Shown one piece after another: positions 1-6,105 of a stretch of DNA of 36,019 bases. Each line of letters begins with the position of its first letter. Position 1 is the first letter of the stretch. The DNA lies in assembly GCA_001787535.1 (NCBI GenBank), contig MFXP01000005.1, forward strand, positions 1-36,019, given 5' to 3'. Source of the stretch: Candidatus Peribacteria bacterium RIFCSPHIGHO2_01_FULL_51_35 (lineage in GTDB: Bacteria > Patescibacteriota > Gracilibacteria > Peribacterales > Peribacteraceae). The notes under the pieces are model-generated. The model searched no databases and was not told the origin of the DNA. It was given only the letters and a program-made list of their open reading frames with translations. The position numbers and the translations under genes are program-made.

Positions 1-28
1 CGTAATCGGTCTATGAGCATTCGGATTC

Positions 29-57
29 TTGACGAATAAGAATCTTGAGAATACGTT
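29..57 (+). promoter_or_regulatory. Promoter, predicted leaderless, for the gene at 65
   Basis: TTGACG at 29-34, a 17-nt spacer and TACGTT at 52-57. The ATG at 65 lies 7 nt after the -10, so the transcript should begin at or just before the start codon. The TTG at 29, which could be read as a start codon, is better explained as the -35 box. Assigned by eye; the -10 is a weak match. Confidence 0.5.
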
Positions 58-64
58 TCTTTTT

Positions 65-388
65 ATGAACAATGAAATCTCAAAATCATCGGCAGAACCA
101 ATGGCTTCTCCTGCAATTTTACGACTCAGGAATGCATATCCCAAATATGTAGAATTTAGAAATGCCATGGCTGCAGCTGATGGTAGACCGTTTGTCGACA
201 AAGGTATGGAGCATTTTGTGCAACAAATGATCGCTCAAGAACCCCACGTACAAGATCGATGTCTGCAAATGTATGAGCAAGGGTACGAAGGGACCTTGAA
301 CGAAGATACAGACGCGGTGACCGCAATCATTGAACAGTACTCGAAACCGCTGAAAAGAAGCTCGGACGTTTCTGAGGAAGGTGCATAA
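65..388 (+). CDS. Hypothetical protein, 107 aa
   Basis: I do not recognise this soluble protein. It has no signal peptide or membrane segment and is mixed charged and helical, with an acidic, Ser-rich C-terminus. An in-frame TTG start at 29 would add 12 residues, but that codon coincides with a good -35 hexamer and no Shine-Dalgarno precedes it. The ATG at 65, 7 nt after a -10-like box, is preferred. The gene converges on the minus-strand gene at 415-747. Real by length and coding character; function unknown. Confidence 0.6.
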   Translation: MNNEISKSSAEPMASPAILRLRNAYPKYVEFRNAMAAADGRPFVDKGMEHFVQQMIAQEPHVQDRCLQMYEQGYEGTLNEDTDAVTAIIEQYSKPLKRSSDVSEEGA

Positions 389-414
389 GAATCCACCTTT
401 CATTGGTGATGCAC

Positions 415-747
415 TTATTTTTTGGATGATTTGAGTGATGACCTAAATCGAGTTTCACCTTTCAGCAGTTGAAACATGGCATACATTGAACTCGATGCAT
501 AGAAAATTCCACAGGCAATGGCAGCGGCTATGCTTGCATTTGTCCATGAATCAATGTCTTCCTGACGAATGTGTGCTCGTGTAATTCCCATCAGAGCACT
601 TATTCCCGTTGTACCTAAACCAAGAGCGGCGGCGCAACCGATGGGCAATGACATAGCGGCTTTCACCATTGTTTTATGCTCGTACTGTTCTTGTGTTTCG
701 GGTTCAATGGGTAAAGCCGAAGGTGATTCGTAGGGATTCTGTTCCAT
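415..747 (-). CDS. Small two-helix membrane protein
   Basis: A 110-aa protein with a short Glu/Pro-rich N-terminus and two hydrophobic stretches: one around MSLPIGCAAALGLG and one around NASIAAAIACGIFYAS. The C-terminus is basic and Ser/Lys-rich, suggesting a hairpin membrane protein with a cytoplasmic tail. The ATG at 747 is chosen over an in-frame TTG at 759. It lies 15 nt downstream of the sortase stop on the same strand, so it is probably cotranscribed with the sortase and may be an accessory membrane partner (inference from position only). No family recognised. Confidence 0.6.
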   Translation of the reverse strand: MEQNPYESPSALPIEPETQEQYEHKTMVKAAMSLPIGCAAALGLGTTGISALMGITRAHIRQEDIDSWTNASIAAAIACGIFYASSSMYAMFQLLKGETRFRSSLKSSKK

Positions 748-762
748 TGTGATAATCAAATT

Positions 763-1998
763 CTATCGCAACGCGACTGTTTTCACCGGAAACGCATGGA
801 TCAAATAACGCTGTGAGATCGAATCCGGCGGCCAGCATGTGTAGAGGATCAGCTCTTCGCCGGGACCGCTGTAGGCGGACGTATCCGAGGCCGGCACGGC
901 GTTTTCGTACGAGACTTCGTAAACGTAGAGGTTGCCGTTGTAGGTCACGTAAACCTGGTCACCTTTGTTCAGCTGGTTCACTTTGCGGAAGATTTTCGTG
1001 TACTGGGAAACGTCCCACGGGTAACCGCTGGAGTGTCCGTAGATGAGGATTTTGCCGCCGGCACCGGGATAACTGAACAGATGGCCGACGCCTGTTTTGA
1101 GCGGAGCCAGGATGCCATTGGAACTGAACGGATCCGAAGGATGCGTAATGAGAAGATCTTTGATGCCGAGTTTCGGAATGGTGACGGAGAAGTATCTGTC
1201 CGATGCAAATTGTGAAAGTTCACCCGCATTCGATGTGACGATGGGACGCGGTGCGGGAGCGGCGATGGCTGTCGTCGGACGATAGATGGGTTGCGTGCGG
1301 ACAGGCGCGGGGTTGTTGATGACAACTTGCGGAATGGGAGCAGCGGGCTCGGGGCGGTTGAAGGCCGTGAGATTTTCCGCCTTCACCACGTGCATGCGAT
1401 AGACGATGTCGAAGAATTGTCCGCGCGTGATGTTTCGGGACAAGCGGAGCACTTCGCGCTGCGAGATGAGATTCTTTGCGATGGCCGTGCTGATGTACGG
1501 CGTGAACCACTGGTCGGCACGGTTCTCCATGGCATCCGTGGACTGGAACGGCGCGGACGGATTCGTTTCCCCGTACGCACGCATGAGCAGCGCGATGGCT
1601 TCTTCGACTTTGAGCGGAGCACCCGGACGGAACGTGCGATCGCTGTAGCCCGTGACGATGCTTTCCTGGAAACCCGTTTCCACGTACGCCGCGTACCATG
1701 CTTTCTGATTCGTATCCAGGAAGAGCGGCATGGGTGGCAAATGTTTCTGGAACCATTCCACTTTGGTTTTCGTAGCATCGTTCGAACCCAACACAACTTT
1801 TAAAGCCTCGGCGCGATTGATGAGATTGAGCGGACGACCGGTGCGATCCGCATATCCTTCCACTATGCCTTTGTCCGACAAATACGAAAACGCTTCGCCG
1901 TAGCGCGTAGCTTGCGTGTCAATGAACGTCATTGCAAAAGTCTCCGTGGGGACAAGGAGAGGCAGAGCGACCAGAATTGCAAGGAGGCGCTTGTGCAT
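763..1998 (-). CDS. Secreted SLH-domain sortase (class D/E-like)
   Basis: A 411-aa exported protein with a signal peptide at residues 1-22. Three S-layer-homology repeats follow at about 25-72, 92-145 and 160-206; the first two carry the typical GYADRTGRP and GYSDRTFRPG turns. A Pro-rich linker spans about 212-258 and a sortase domain 263-411. Sortase signatures are IPKLGI, GVGH, the catalytic His in IYGHSS (H322), the nucleophile in LYTCWPP (C388) and an Arg nine residues later (R397). Sortases cleave a sorting motif and transfer the protein to an envelope amine; SLH domains bind cell-wall polymers. The fusion therefore suggests a sortase tethered to the wall rather than by a transmembrane helix. 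No sorting-signal substrate was seen in the window. A consensus promoter ends 9 nt before the ATG. Confidence 0.9.
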   Translation of the reverse strand: MHKRLLAILVALPLLVPTETFAMTFIDTQATRYGEAFSYLSDKGIVEGYADRTGRPLNLINRAEALKVVLGSNDATKTKVEWFQKHLPPMPLFLDTNQKAWYAAYVETGFQESIVTGYSDRTFRPGAPLKVEEAIALLMRAYGETNPSAPFQSTDAMENRADQWFTPYISTAIAKNLISQREVLRLSRNITRGQFFDIVYRMHVVKAENLTAFNRPEPAAPIPQVVINNPAPVRTQPIYRPTTAIAAPAPRPIVTSNAGELSQFASDRYFSVTIPKLGIKDLLITHPSDPFSSNGILAPLKTGVGHLFSYPGAGGKILIYGHSSGYPWDVSQYTKIFRKVNQLNKGDQVYVTYNGNLYVYEVSYENAVPASDTSAYSGPGEELILYTCWPPDSISQRYLIHAFPVKTVALR

Positions 1999-2007
1999 TG
2001 AAAATGC

Positions 2008-2035
2008 AGTATATGCTATATTCTGAATATGTCAA
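2008..2035 (-). promoter_or_regulatory. Leaderless promoter of the SLH-sortase gene
   Basis: On the minus strand: TTGACA (2035-2030), a 16-nt spacer, TATACT (2013-2008), then 9 nt to the ATG at 1998. The expected start point at about 2001 leaves a leader of 0-3 nt, and no ribosome-binding site is possible. One of the clearest leaderless arrangements in the window. Confidence 0.75.
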
Positions 2036-2194
2036 CTATGGATTTATGGCTTTATTTAGCCTAAAAGTGTCATATTTAGCATCAAAATAACCATTTGATC
2101 ATTTTCCGCGTTCCGCTCCATTTTTCGCGGATCCCTAGCCCCAATCCCTCGTGTCCTCCATACTGCGCTGCGTTTTCATTCTTTTCGTTTTTTC

Positions 2195-2260
2195 ATGGCT
2201 CTGAAAATCGGAACCCGCCTTCGTCCCGCTCTTGCGGGACTACGGACGGGCAAGTTGTAG
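2195..2260 (+). other. Decayed duplicate of the ychF start (21-codon minORF)
   Basis: ATG GCT CTG AAA ATC GGA at 2195-2212 encodes MALKIG, the same six residues that begin ychF at 2283. All four nucleotide differences over 19 nt are synonymous in the ychF frame. After these codons the reading frame runs into a GTCCCGC/GCGGGAC hairpin and stops at TAG 2258-2260. It looks like the remnant of an earlier ychF start separated from the gene by an inserted palindrome, or a leader peptide derived from it. No Shine-Dalgarno or clear promoter precedes it. Confidence 0.5.
2223..2240. repeat. GTCCCGC/GCGGGAC dispersed hairpin, copy 1
   Basis: A perfect 7-bp inverted repeat with loop TCTT, followed by a CTACGGACGGGC-type tail. 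Related hairpins with different 4-nt loops occur at 5811-5826 (6-bp stem), 9773-9794 (9-bp) and 23281-23300 (8-bp). All four are outside functional coding sequence, which fits a REP-like dispersed family. Confidence 0.7.
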
Positions 2261-2282
2261 GACATCATTCCACATTCAATAT

Positions 2283-3377
2283 ATGGCTTTAAAAATAGGT
2301 ATAGTTGGGTTACCCAACGTCGGAAAATCGACGCTCTTCAACGCGCTCACCAAAACACGCGCGGCGCAGGCGGCGAATTATCCGTTCTGCACCATTGATC
2401 CAAACATCGGCGTGGTGGAAGTGCCGGATGAACGTCTGCGAAGGCTCACCGATATCGTGCAGCCGAAAAAAGTGATTCCCGCCGCGATCGAGTTCGTAGA
2501 CATCGCGGGACTCGTGAAAGGCGCCAGCAAAGGAGAAGGACTGGGCAATGCATTCTTGAGCCACATCCGTGAAGTGGATGCCATCTGCCACGTAGTACGC
2601 GCATTCCAAGGCGGTGACATCATTCACGTGGAAGGAAGCATCGATCCCGAACGCGACCGCAGCACCATAGAAATGGAGCTTGCTCTTGCGGATCTCCAAG
2701 GACTGCAAAAAAGAATCGATAAGTGTGAAGGAGCGGCACGCACCGGCGACAAAGAAAAGATTCTGGAACTCAGCGCAGGCAAAAAAATCCTTGCTGCACT
2801 GGAACAAGGCAAACCGGCATCGAGCGTTCCCCTCTCGCAGGACGAAGCGCCGTATGGAAAAGAATTCCAGCTGCTCACCATGAAGCCGATGATCTACGCC
2901 GTGAACGTTGCCGAACATGAACTCGCAACGATCTCCAGTGAACAGGCACGAACGCTCTTAAAAATTGATCCGTCACAGCAGGTCATCGTCATCAGTGCGA
3001 AGATAGAGGAAGATTTGCAGACGCTGTCTCCGGAAGACGCAAAAATGTTCTTGGATGACTTGAAGGTGACATCGTCGGGATTGGATCTTCTTATTCGCGC
3101 CGCGTACGACGCGCTGGGCTACATCACGTATTTCACGGCAGGTGTGCAGGAGGTCCGCGCGTGGACCATCATTAAGGGAATGACAGCTCCCCAAGCTGCA
3201 GGTGTCATCCATACGGATTTTGAAAAAGGATTCATCCGTGCAGAGACCATTTCGTATAAAGATTTTGATCAACTTTCAGGCGAAGCAGGAGCCAAAAATG
3301 CAGGGAAGATGCGCGCAGAAGGAAAAGAGTACATAGTGCAGGACGGTGACGTGATGCATTTCAGGTTTAATGTGTGA
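2283..3377 (+). CDS. ychF: Ribosome-associated ATPase/GTPase YchF (Obg family)
   Basis: 364 aa, matching the usual length of about 363. The P-loop GLPNVGKST is at residues 8-16, the switch/G3 region follows as DIAGLVKGASKGEGLGNAFL, and the C-terminal TGS-like domain ends in VQDGDVMHFRFNV. YchF (OLA1 family) is a cytosolic P-loop ATPase that binds the ribosome and acts in stress responses. The ATG at 2283 gives the canonical MALKIGIVGLPNVGK start; the frame is open further upstream to 2232 but that extension is non-homologous. Codons 3-9 are unusually AT-rich (TTA, ATA, GGT, ATA) compared with the rest of the gene. No Shine-Dalgarno is seen. The stop lies 3 nt before the next gene, so it probably heads an operon with the RAYT and RNHCP genes. 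Confidence 0.95.
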   Translation: MALKIGIVGLPNVGKSTLFNALTKTRAAQAANYPFCTIDPNIGVVEVPDERLRRLTDIVQPKKVIPAAIEFVDIAGLVKGASKGEGLGNAFLSHIREVDAICHVVRAFQGGDIIHVEGSIDPERDRSTIEMELALADLQGLQKRIDKCEGAARTGDKEKILELSAGKKILAALEQGKPASSVPLSQDEAPYGKEFQLLTMKPMIYAVNVAEHELATISSEQARTLLKIDPSQQVIVISAKIEEDLQTLSPEDAKMFLDDLKVTSSGLDLLIRAAYDALGYITYFTAGVQEVRAWTIIKGMTAPQAAGVIHTDFEKGFIRAETISYKDFDQLSGEAGAKNAGKMRAEGKEYIVQDGDVMHFRFNV

Positions 3378-3380
3378 TGT

Positions 3381-3971
3381 ATGGAGCAATTCGACCTCAC
3401 CTTTACCCCTCGAAAGAAATTCAAAGAGACCTATCGGATCCGAACCAATCGTTTGAAACATTGGGATTACACCTCGGAGGGAATGTATTTCATAACGATC
3501 TGCACAAAGGGAAAGGTGCAGTGGTTTGGGGAAATTGAGGATGGAAAAATGTTTTTGTCACCTGTAGGCAAGATCGCTCAACAATTTTTTCAGGACATAC
3601 CGAAACATTTTTCGAATGCAACCGTGGTGGATTTTATTGTTATGCCAAATCACATCCACGGTTTGATTCACATTAAAGATCGTTCGTTTGTAGAGACGTG
3701 CGAATCGCGCGTCTCTACAAACCCAATCAGAGGGAGACCCACATTACGCTCACATTCGATCAGTTCGATGATGAATCAATTTAAATCTGTTTGTACGAAA
3801 CACATCAGAAATCTTGGCCATAAAGATTTCCACTGGCAATCCCGTTTTCATGATCGCCTGATTCGGAGCAAAGCAGAATTACAGAATGTGCAAAAATACA
3901 TTCGGGAAAACGTCGCCCATTGGGAAGAAGACTCTGAGTTCGCTCATTCCGTTCAACCCGCTTCCGTATGA
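3381..3971 (+). CDS. REP-associated tyrosine transposase (RAYT, Y1/IS200-like)
   Basis: 196 aa. The HUH motif is MPNHIHGLIHI, and the Tyr nucleophile lies in the NVQKYIRENVAHW helix near the C-terminus. The N-terminal RTNRLKHWDY...YFITICT is typical of RAYTs, single-copy Y1 nucleases that process REP palindromes. It starts 3 nt after ychF and overlaps the next gene by 4 nt (ATGA), so it sits inside a housekeeping operon rather than in an insertion element. Unusually, the coding sequence contains an in-frame 13-bp inverted repeat at 3686-3722, just after the HUH motif, encoding a short hydrophilic insert. The frame is intact and the catalytic residues are present, so it may still be active. 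Confidence 0.85.
   Translation: MEQFDLTFTPRKKFKETYRIRTNRLKHWDYTSEGMYFITICTKGKVQWFGEIEDGKMFLSPVGKIAQQFFQDIPKHFSNATVVDFIVMPNHIHGLIHIKDRSFVETCESRVSTNPIRGRPTLRSHSISSMMNQFKSVCTKHIRNLGHKDFHWQSRFHDRLIRSKAELQNVQKYIRENVAHWEEDSEFAHSVQPASV
3686..3722. repeat. Palindrome embedded in the RAYT coding sequence
   Basis: GTTTGTAGAGACG (3686-3698) is repeated inverted as CGTCTCTACAAAC (3710-3722). The 11-nt centre also pairs almost completely (GCGA/TCGC), giving a near-continuous hairpin. It stays in frame within the RAYT gene. The GTAGAGACG-type arm resembles REP elements, so this may be a REP copy captured by its own transposase class. Confidence 0.75.
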
Positions 3972-4279
3972 CCTTCATTCCCCGCCAAGAACCATTCACC
4001 TGCGGACACTGCGGCAAGCAGGTGGAACCATTGGCACATGGCTCCTACAGAAACCATTGCCCGCATTGTTTATGGAGCAAACACGTCGACCGCGATGGCC
4101 CCGGTGACAGGCTTTCCGACTGCGGCAGCTTGATGAAGCCTGTTGAACTGGATCAGGACGGAAAGAAGGGCTGGCTGATTATCCACAGTTGCGAATCTTG
4201 CCATAAAGAAATACCAAATAAAGCGGCACCGGACGATGACCTTGCGGGATTCATGAGCGCAAATTCCCTTCATAGTTAA
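3968..4279 (+). CDS. RNHCP-domain zinc protein
   Basis: 103 aa carrying the eponymous YRNHCPHCLWSKHVD motif (residues 27-41) of the RNHCP domain family, whose biochemical role is unknown to me. Cys pairs are at 12/15 (CGHC), 31/34 (CPHC) and 75/78 (CESC), suggesting one or two structural zinc sites and possible nucleic-acid binding (inference). Its ATG overlaps the RAYT stop as ATGA, so translation is probably coupled. This small, widely distributed gene appears as the third member of the ychF-RAYT unit. Confidence 0.85.
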   Translation: MTFIPRQEPFTCGHCGKQVEPLAHGSYRNHCPHCLWSKHVDRDGPGDRLSDCGSLMKPVELDQDGKKGWLIIHSCESCHKEIPNKAAPDDDLAGFMSANSLHS

Positions 4280-4335
4280 ACACGTAATAAATAGATAAAT
4301 TTCGGGAAATATAGCAATAACCACTTCTCTCCGGC

Positions 4336-4355
4336 CCTGCCTGCCGGCAGGCAGG
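4336..4355. repeat. 20-bp perfect palindrome, copy 1
   Basis: CCTGCCTGCCGGCAGGCAGG, self-complementary over all 20 nt. An identical copy lies at 23930-23949. Both are intergenic, before a gene on the plus strand. It may be a dispersed REP-type element or a nucleoid-protein site; its role cannot be told from sequence. Confidence 0.8.
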
Positions 4356-4446
4356 CGTAGCCCTGCATGAGTCTCTTTCTTTAATGGGGCGAAGGCTGGT
4401 GAATCACTTATGTATTCAACTATTTCCTTTTTTATCAGGGCTCTTC

Positions 4447-4475
4447 TTTATTGTTGCTTCTGTTAATTGTATGAT
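4447..4475 (+). promoter_or_regulatory. Promoter of the lipoprotein gene; decides its start
   Basis: TATGAT at 4470-4475, immediately preceded by TG, with a weak -35 (TTTATT, 4447-4452) at 17 nt. The ATG at 4483 follows the -10 by 7 nt. An in-frame ATG at 4471 lies inside the -10 box and would spoil the lipoprotein signal, so 4483 is the likely start. Confidence 0.5.
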
Positions 4476-4482
4476 CGGACGC

Positions 4483-4854
4483 ATGAAGAGGTTTTGGATG
4501 ATTCTTGCCGGCGCTCTTCTCCTGTCCGCCTGCGGAACGCAGGGCACCGCTGTCTACAATCACTTGGGTAATGTTGTGGGATCTGTGCGAGTGGATGATG
4601 ACAACCATGCGACGATCTTTAATGATGGCAATGAAAGCATCGGCACCTTGAATGGGAAAATAGTCCATGCACAAAAACGCCGTGCAGGACAGGTGACGGA
4701 CAATAAAATTTTGGATATAAGACGAAAGGAGATAGGCACGGTGGTGGATGGAACGGACTGTTACAACGCAAGCGGCATGCGCGTGGGCCGGCTGAGTTCC
4801 GTCATCAATCCGGAAGCGGCAGGCGGCGCATGCCTCCTCCTGTTGCTTCAATAA
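4483..4854 (+). CDS. Small lipoprotein with four repeated Gly motifs
   Basis: 123 aa. A short lipoprotein signal, MKRFWMILAGALLLSAC, ends in the lipobox LSAC with Cys17 as the lipidation site. The mature part contains four degenerate units of about 25 residues sharing an aromatic/Asn...G...(V/I)G(S/T/R)(V/L) pattern: NHLGNVVGSV, NDGNESIGTL, DIRRKEIGTV and NASGMRVGRL. They probably form a small beta-sheet or repeat fold at the outer face of the membrane. The frame is open to 4384, but the upstream residues are not a plausible signal. It converges on the next minus-strand gene with a 1-nt gap. No named family recognised. Confidence 0.75.
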   Translation: MKRFWMILAGALLLSACGTQGTAVYNHLGNVVGSVRVDDDNHATIFNDGNESIGTLNGKIVHAQKRRAGQVTDNKILDIRRKEIGTVVDGTDCYNASGMRVGRLSSVINPEAAGGACLLLLLQ

Positions 4855-4855
4855 A

Positions 4856-5299
4856 TCATACGGGCTTTGCAAATTGATGCATGTATCGATCATTGAATGC
4901 TTTTTTGAGTGGCAATTTTTCTGCGATCTTCCCCTCGGGCATGACAACAACCGTGTCCTCATGCGTCTGGGGATGCGAAGAAACAGCCACCTGAAATTTT
5001 CCCTCTGCCAGAGCCTTCAGTGCTTCGGTGGATGCATCCGGCGCATCGAGCAGTGATTCGATCCCCTGCTCTTTCATATCTTTCTCCACTTGATTCTTGA
5101 GAGCCGCTTTCAACTGTGGCTCGCTTTCCAAACCAAACCGCAGCTCCGCCATCTTCTCATTACGTTCCATTTCCCGTTCCAGATCCTCCGGACCTTTCAC
5201 TTTCTCCCGAAGCGCTTCGTACGCCTCCGGCGACCGCATGCGCTTGCGGATCTTCTCGCGTTCGCGGGAAGGAATGTGATCGAGATAAGAATCAGACAT
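4856..5299 (-). CDS. Hypothetical charged helical protein, 147 aa
   Basis: A soluble, strongly charged protein. The N-terminal half is rich in Glu/Arg/Lys helices (REREKIRKRMRSPEAYEALREK), and the C-terminal half contains a short beta-like stretch (DTVVVMPEGKIAEKLPL). There is no signal peptide and no recognised family. Upstream, an ACGACA-17-TACAGT element ends about 10 nt before the ATG, so the mRNA may be nearly leaderless. The plus-strand gene at 5363 is divergent from it. Confidence 0.65.
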   Translation of the reverse strand: MSDSYLDHIPSREREKIRKRMRSPEAYEALREKVKGPEDLEREMERNEKMAELRFGLESEPQLKAALKNQVEKDMKEQGIESLLDAPDASTEALKALAEGKFQVAVSSHPQTHEDTVVVMPEGKIAEKLPLKKAFNDRYMHQFAKPV

Positions 5300-5362
5300 G
5301 GCAAGAAATACTGTACACTGATCGTAAACAGGTGTCGTGGGACCCTGAGAAAGGAGTTCAAC

Positions 5363-5464
5363 ATGCTCATCCCACTGCTTGTTGGTATGGGATTAGGCGT
5401 ACTTGCGTGGATTTTGATCTTCGTTATAGACCGCCTGCTCCCCTCTGATGAACCGTCATTGTAA
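5363..5464 (+). CDS. 33-aa single-helix membrane protein
   Basis: Encodes a 33-aa peptide beginning MLIPLLVGMGLGVLAWILIF, one hydrophobic helix followed by a short charged tail (DRLLPSDEPSL). A strong Shine-Dalgarno, AAAGGAG, lies 7 nt before the ATG, which is exceptional in this window and the best evidence that this small ORF is translated. A -10-like TACACT at 5314-5319 would give a leader of about 37 nt. The 147-aa gene is divergent. Function unknown; small single-pass proteins often regulate larger membrane proteins or act as toxins. Confidence 0.65.
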   Translation: MLIPLLVGMGLGVLAWILIFVIDRLLPSDEPSL

Positions 5465-5498
5465 AACTGCATCTCACGATGGAGTACCACAATGGCAA

Positions 5499-5528
5499 AT
5501 GCCCCGACGTCGAAAGATCTCGGGGCAT
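5499..5528. terminator. Hairpin between convergent small genes
   Basis: ATGCCCCGA (5499-5507) pairs with TCGGGGCAT (5520-5528) around a 12-nt loop. It lies between the 33-aa gene (plus) and the 53-aa gene (minus), so it probably terminates both. The flanking T/A tracts are weak on both strands. Confidence 0.55.
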
Positions 5529-5548
5529 CTTAAAATCTGATCAGGACA

Positions 5549-5710
5549 TCAGGCTTGAGGTTCTGCGATCAAGACCATCATCAATGCAAAGAGAGCAATA
5601 ACAATGTAGATGGGGACGGAGATGATAAGATTTGCAACGAAGTTGTGCCCCCAGATTGCAAAAGCTCTCTTGAGGAAATTATCCGAGTATAACCACAAAT
5701 CTTTTTTCAT
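5549..5710 (-). CDS. 53-aa small membrane protein
   Basis: Encodes a 53-aa protein with a basic, aromatic N-terminus (MKKDLWLYSDNFLKRAFAIW) and one long hydrophobic helix (NLIISVPIYIVIALFALMMV), ending in EPQA. The ATG is at 5710 and the TGA at 5549. No Shine-Dalgarno is visible. A perfect TATAAT at 5756-5751 supports transcription with a leader of about 35 nt, and a hairpin follows the gene. Function unknown. Confidence 0.55.
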   Translation of the reverse strand: MKKDLWLYSDNFLKRAFAIWGHNFVANLIISVPIYIVIALFALMMVLIAEPQA

Positions 5711-5750
5711 ATGTCAGGGAAAAAGTTATTAAAAAATATAACTAGAAAAT

Positions 5751-5756
5751 ATTATA
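5751..5756 (-). promoter_or_regulatory. -10 box for the 53-aa membrane protein gene
   Basis: TATAAT on the minus strand, directly preceded by TG; the -35 at standard spacing is poor. A TTGACA begins 17 nt before the TATAAT, too close to serve as its -35. Confidence 0.45.
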
Positions 5757-5784
5757 CACGAAACTACTGTCAAAACGATCTGAG

Positions 5785-6103
5785 GGGTGGCGCGCCACCC
5801 GCCTTCGTCCTCCCGCACATGCGGGACTGGACTACGGTGGGCAGGCGGGGGTGAAGAGGATTGCCGCCTTGAAAAATTTCCGTCGCGCAACTTGGCGGAG
5901 CGGAGCGTAAAAAACGCGCTGTTTGAGTCCGCCCGCAGGCGGACGAGTTCGCGTTTTTAGCGCAGCGAGCCATTATTGCGCAGGAAATTTTTCAGAGCGG
6001 CATGTTTTCTTTGCTCCACTTTCTTGTGCGCCACAAGAAAGTGGAAACCTTAAGTAGGCAACAGTTGGGAGCGGGCAATTCTAAAGGGCAGACAAAGAAA
6101 GAA
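5785..6103. repeat. Composite palindromic repeat region, left of nrdJ
   Basis: This stretch without a gene holds a chain of palindromes: GGGTGGCGCGCCACCC (5785-5800), a TCCCGC/GCGGGA hairpin (5811-5826), a GTCCGCCC/GGGCGGAC-like hairpin near 5925-5945 and a 14-bp hairpin with arms TCCACTTTCTTGTG/CACAAGAAAGTGGA near 6015-6045. It ends in AGGGCAGACAAAGAAAGAA (6085-6103), which recurs at 24044-24062. The palindromes occur in the same order and orientation in the region right of nrdJ (9729-9910). No coding potential is convincing. Confidence 0.65.
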
Positions 6104-6105
6104 AT

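Noticed and set aside
5770-5973. 67-codon minus-strand frame
   Set aside because: Lies wholly in palindromic repeats; Arg/Ala/Pro-rich chance translation.
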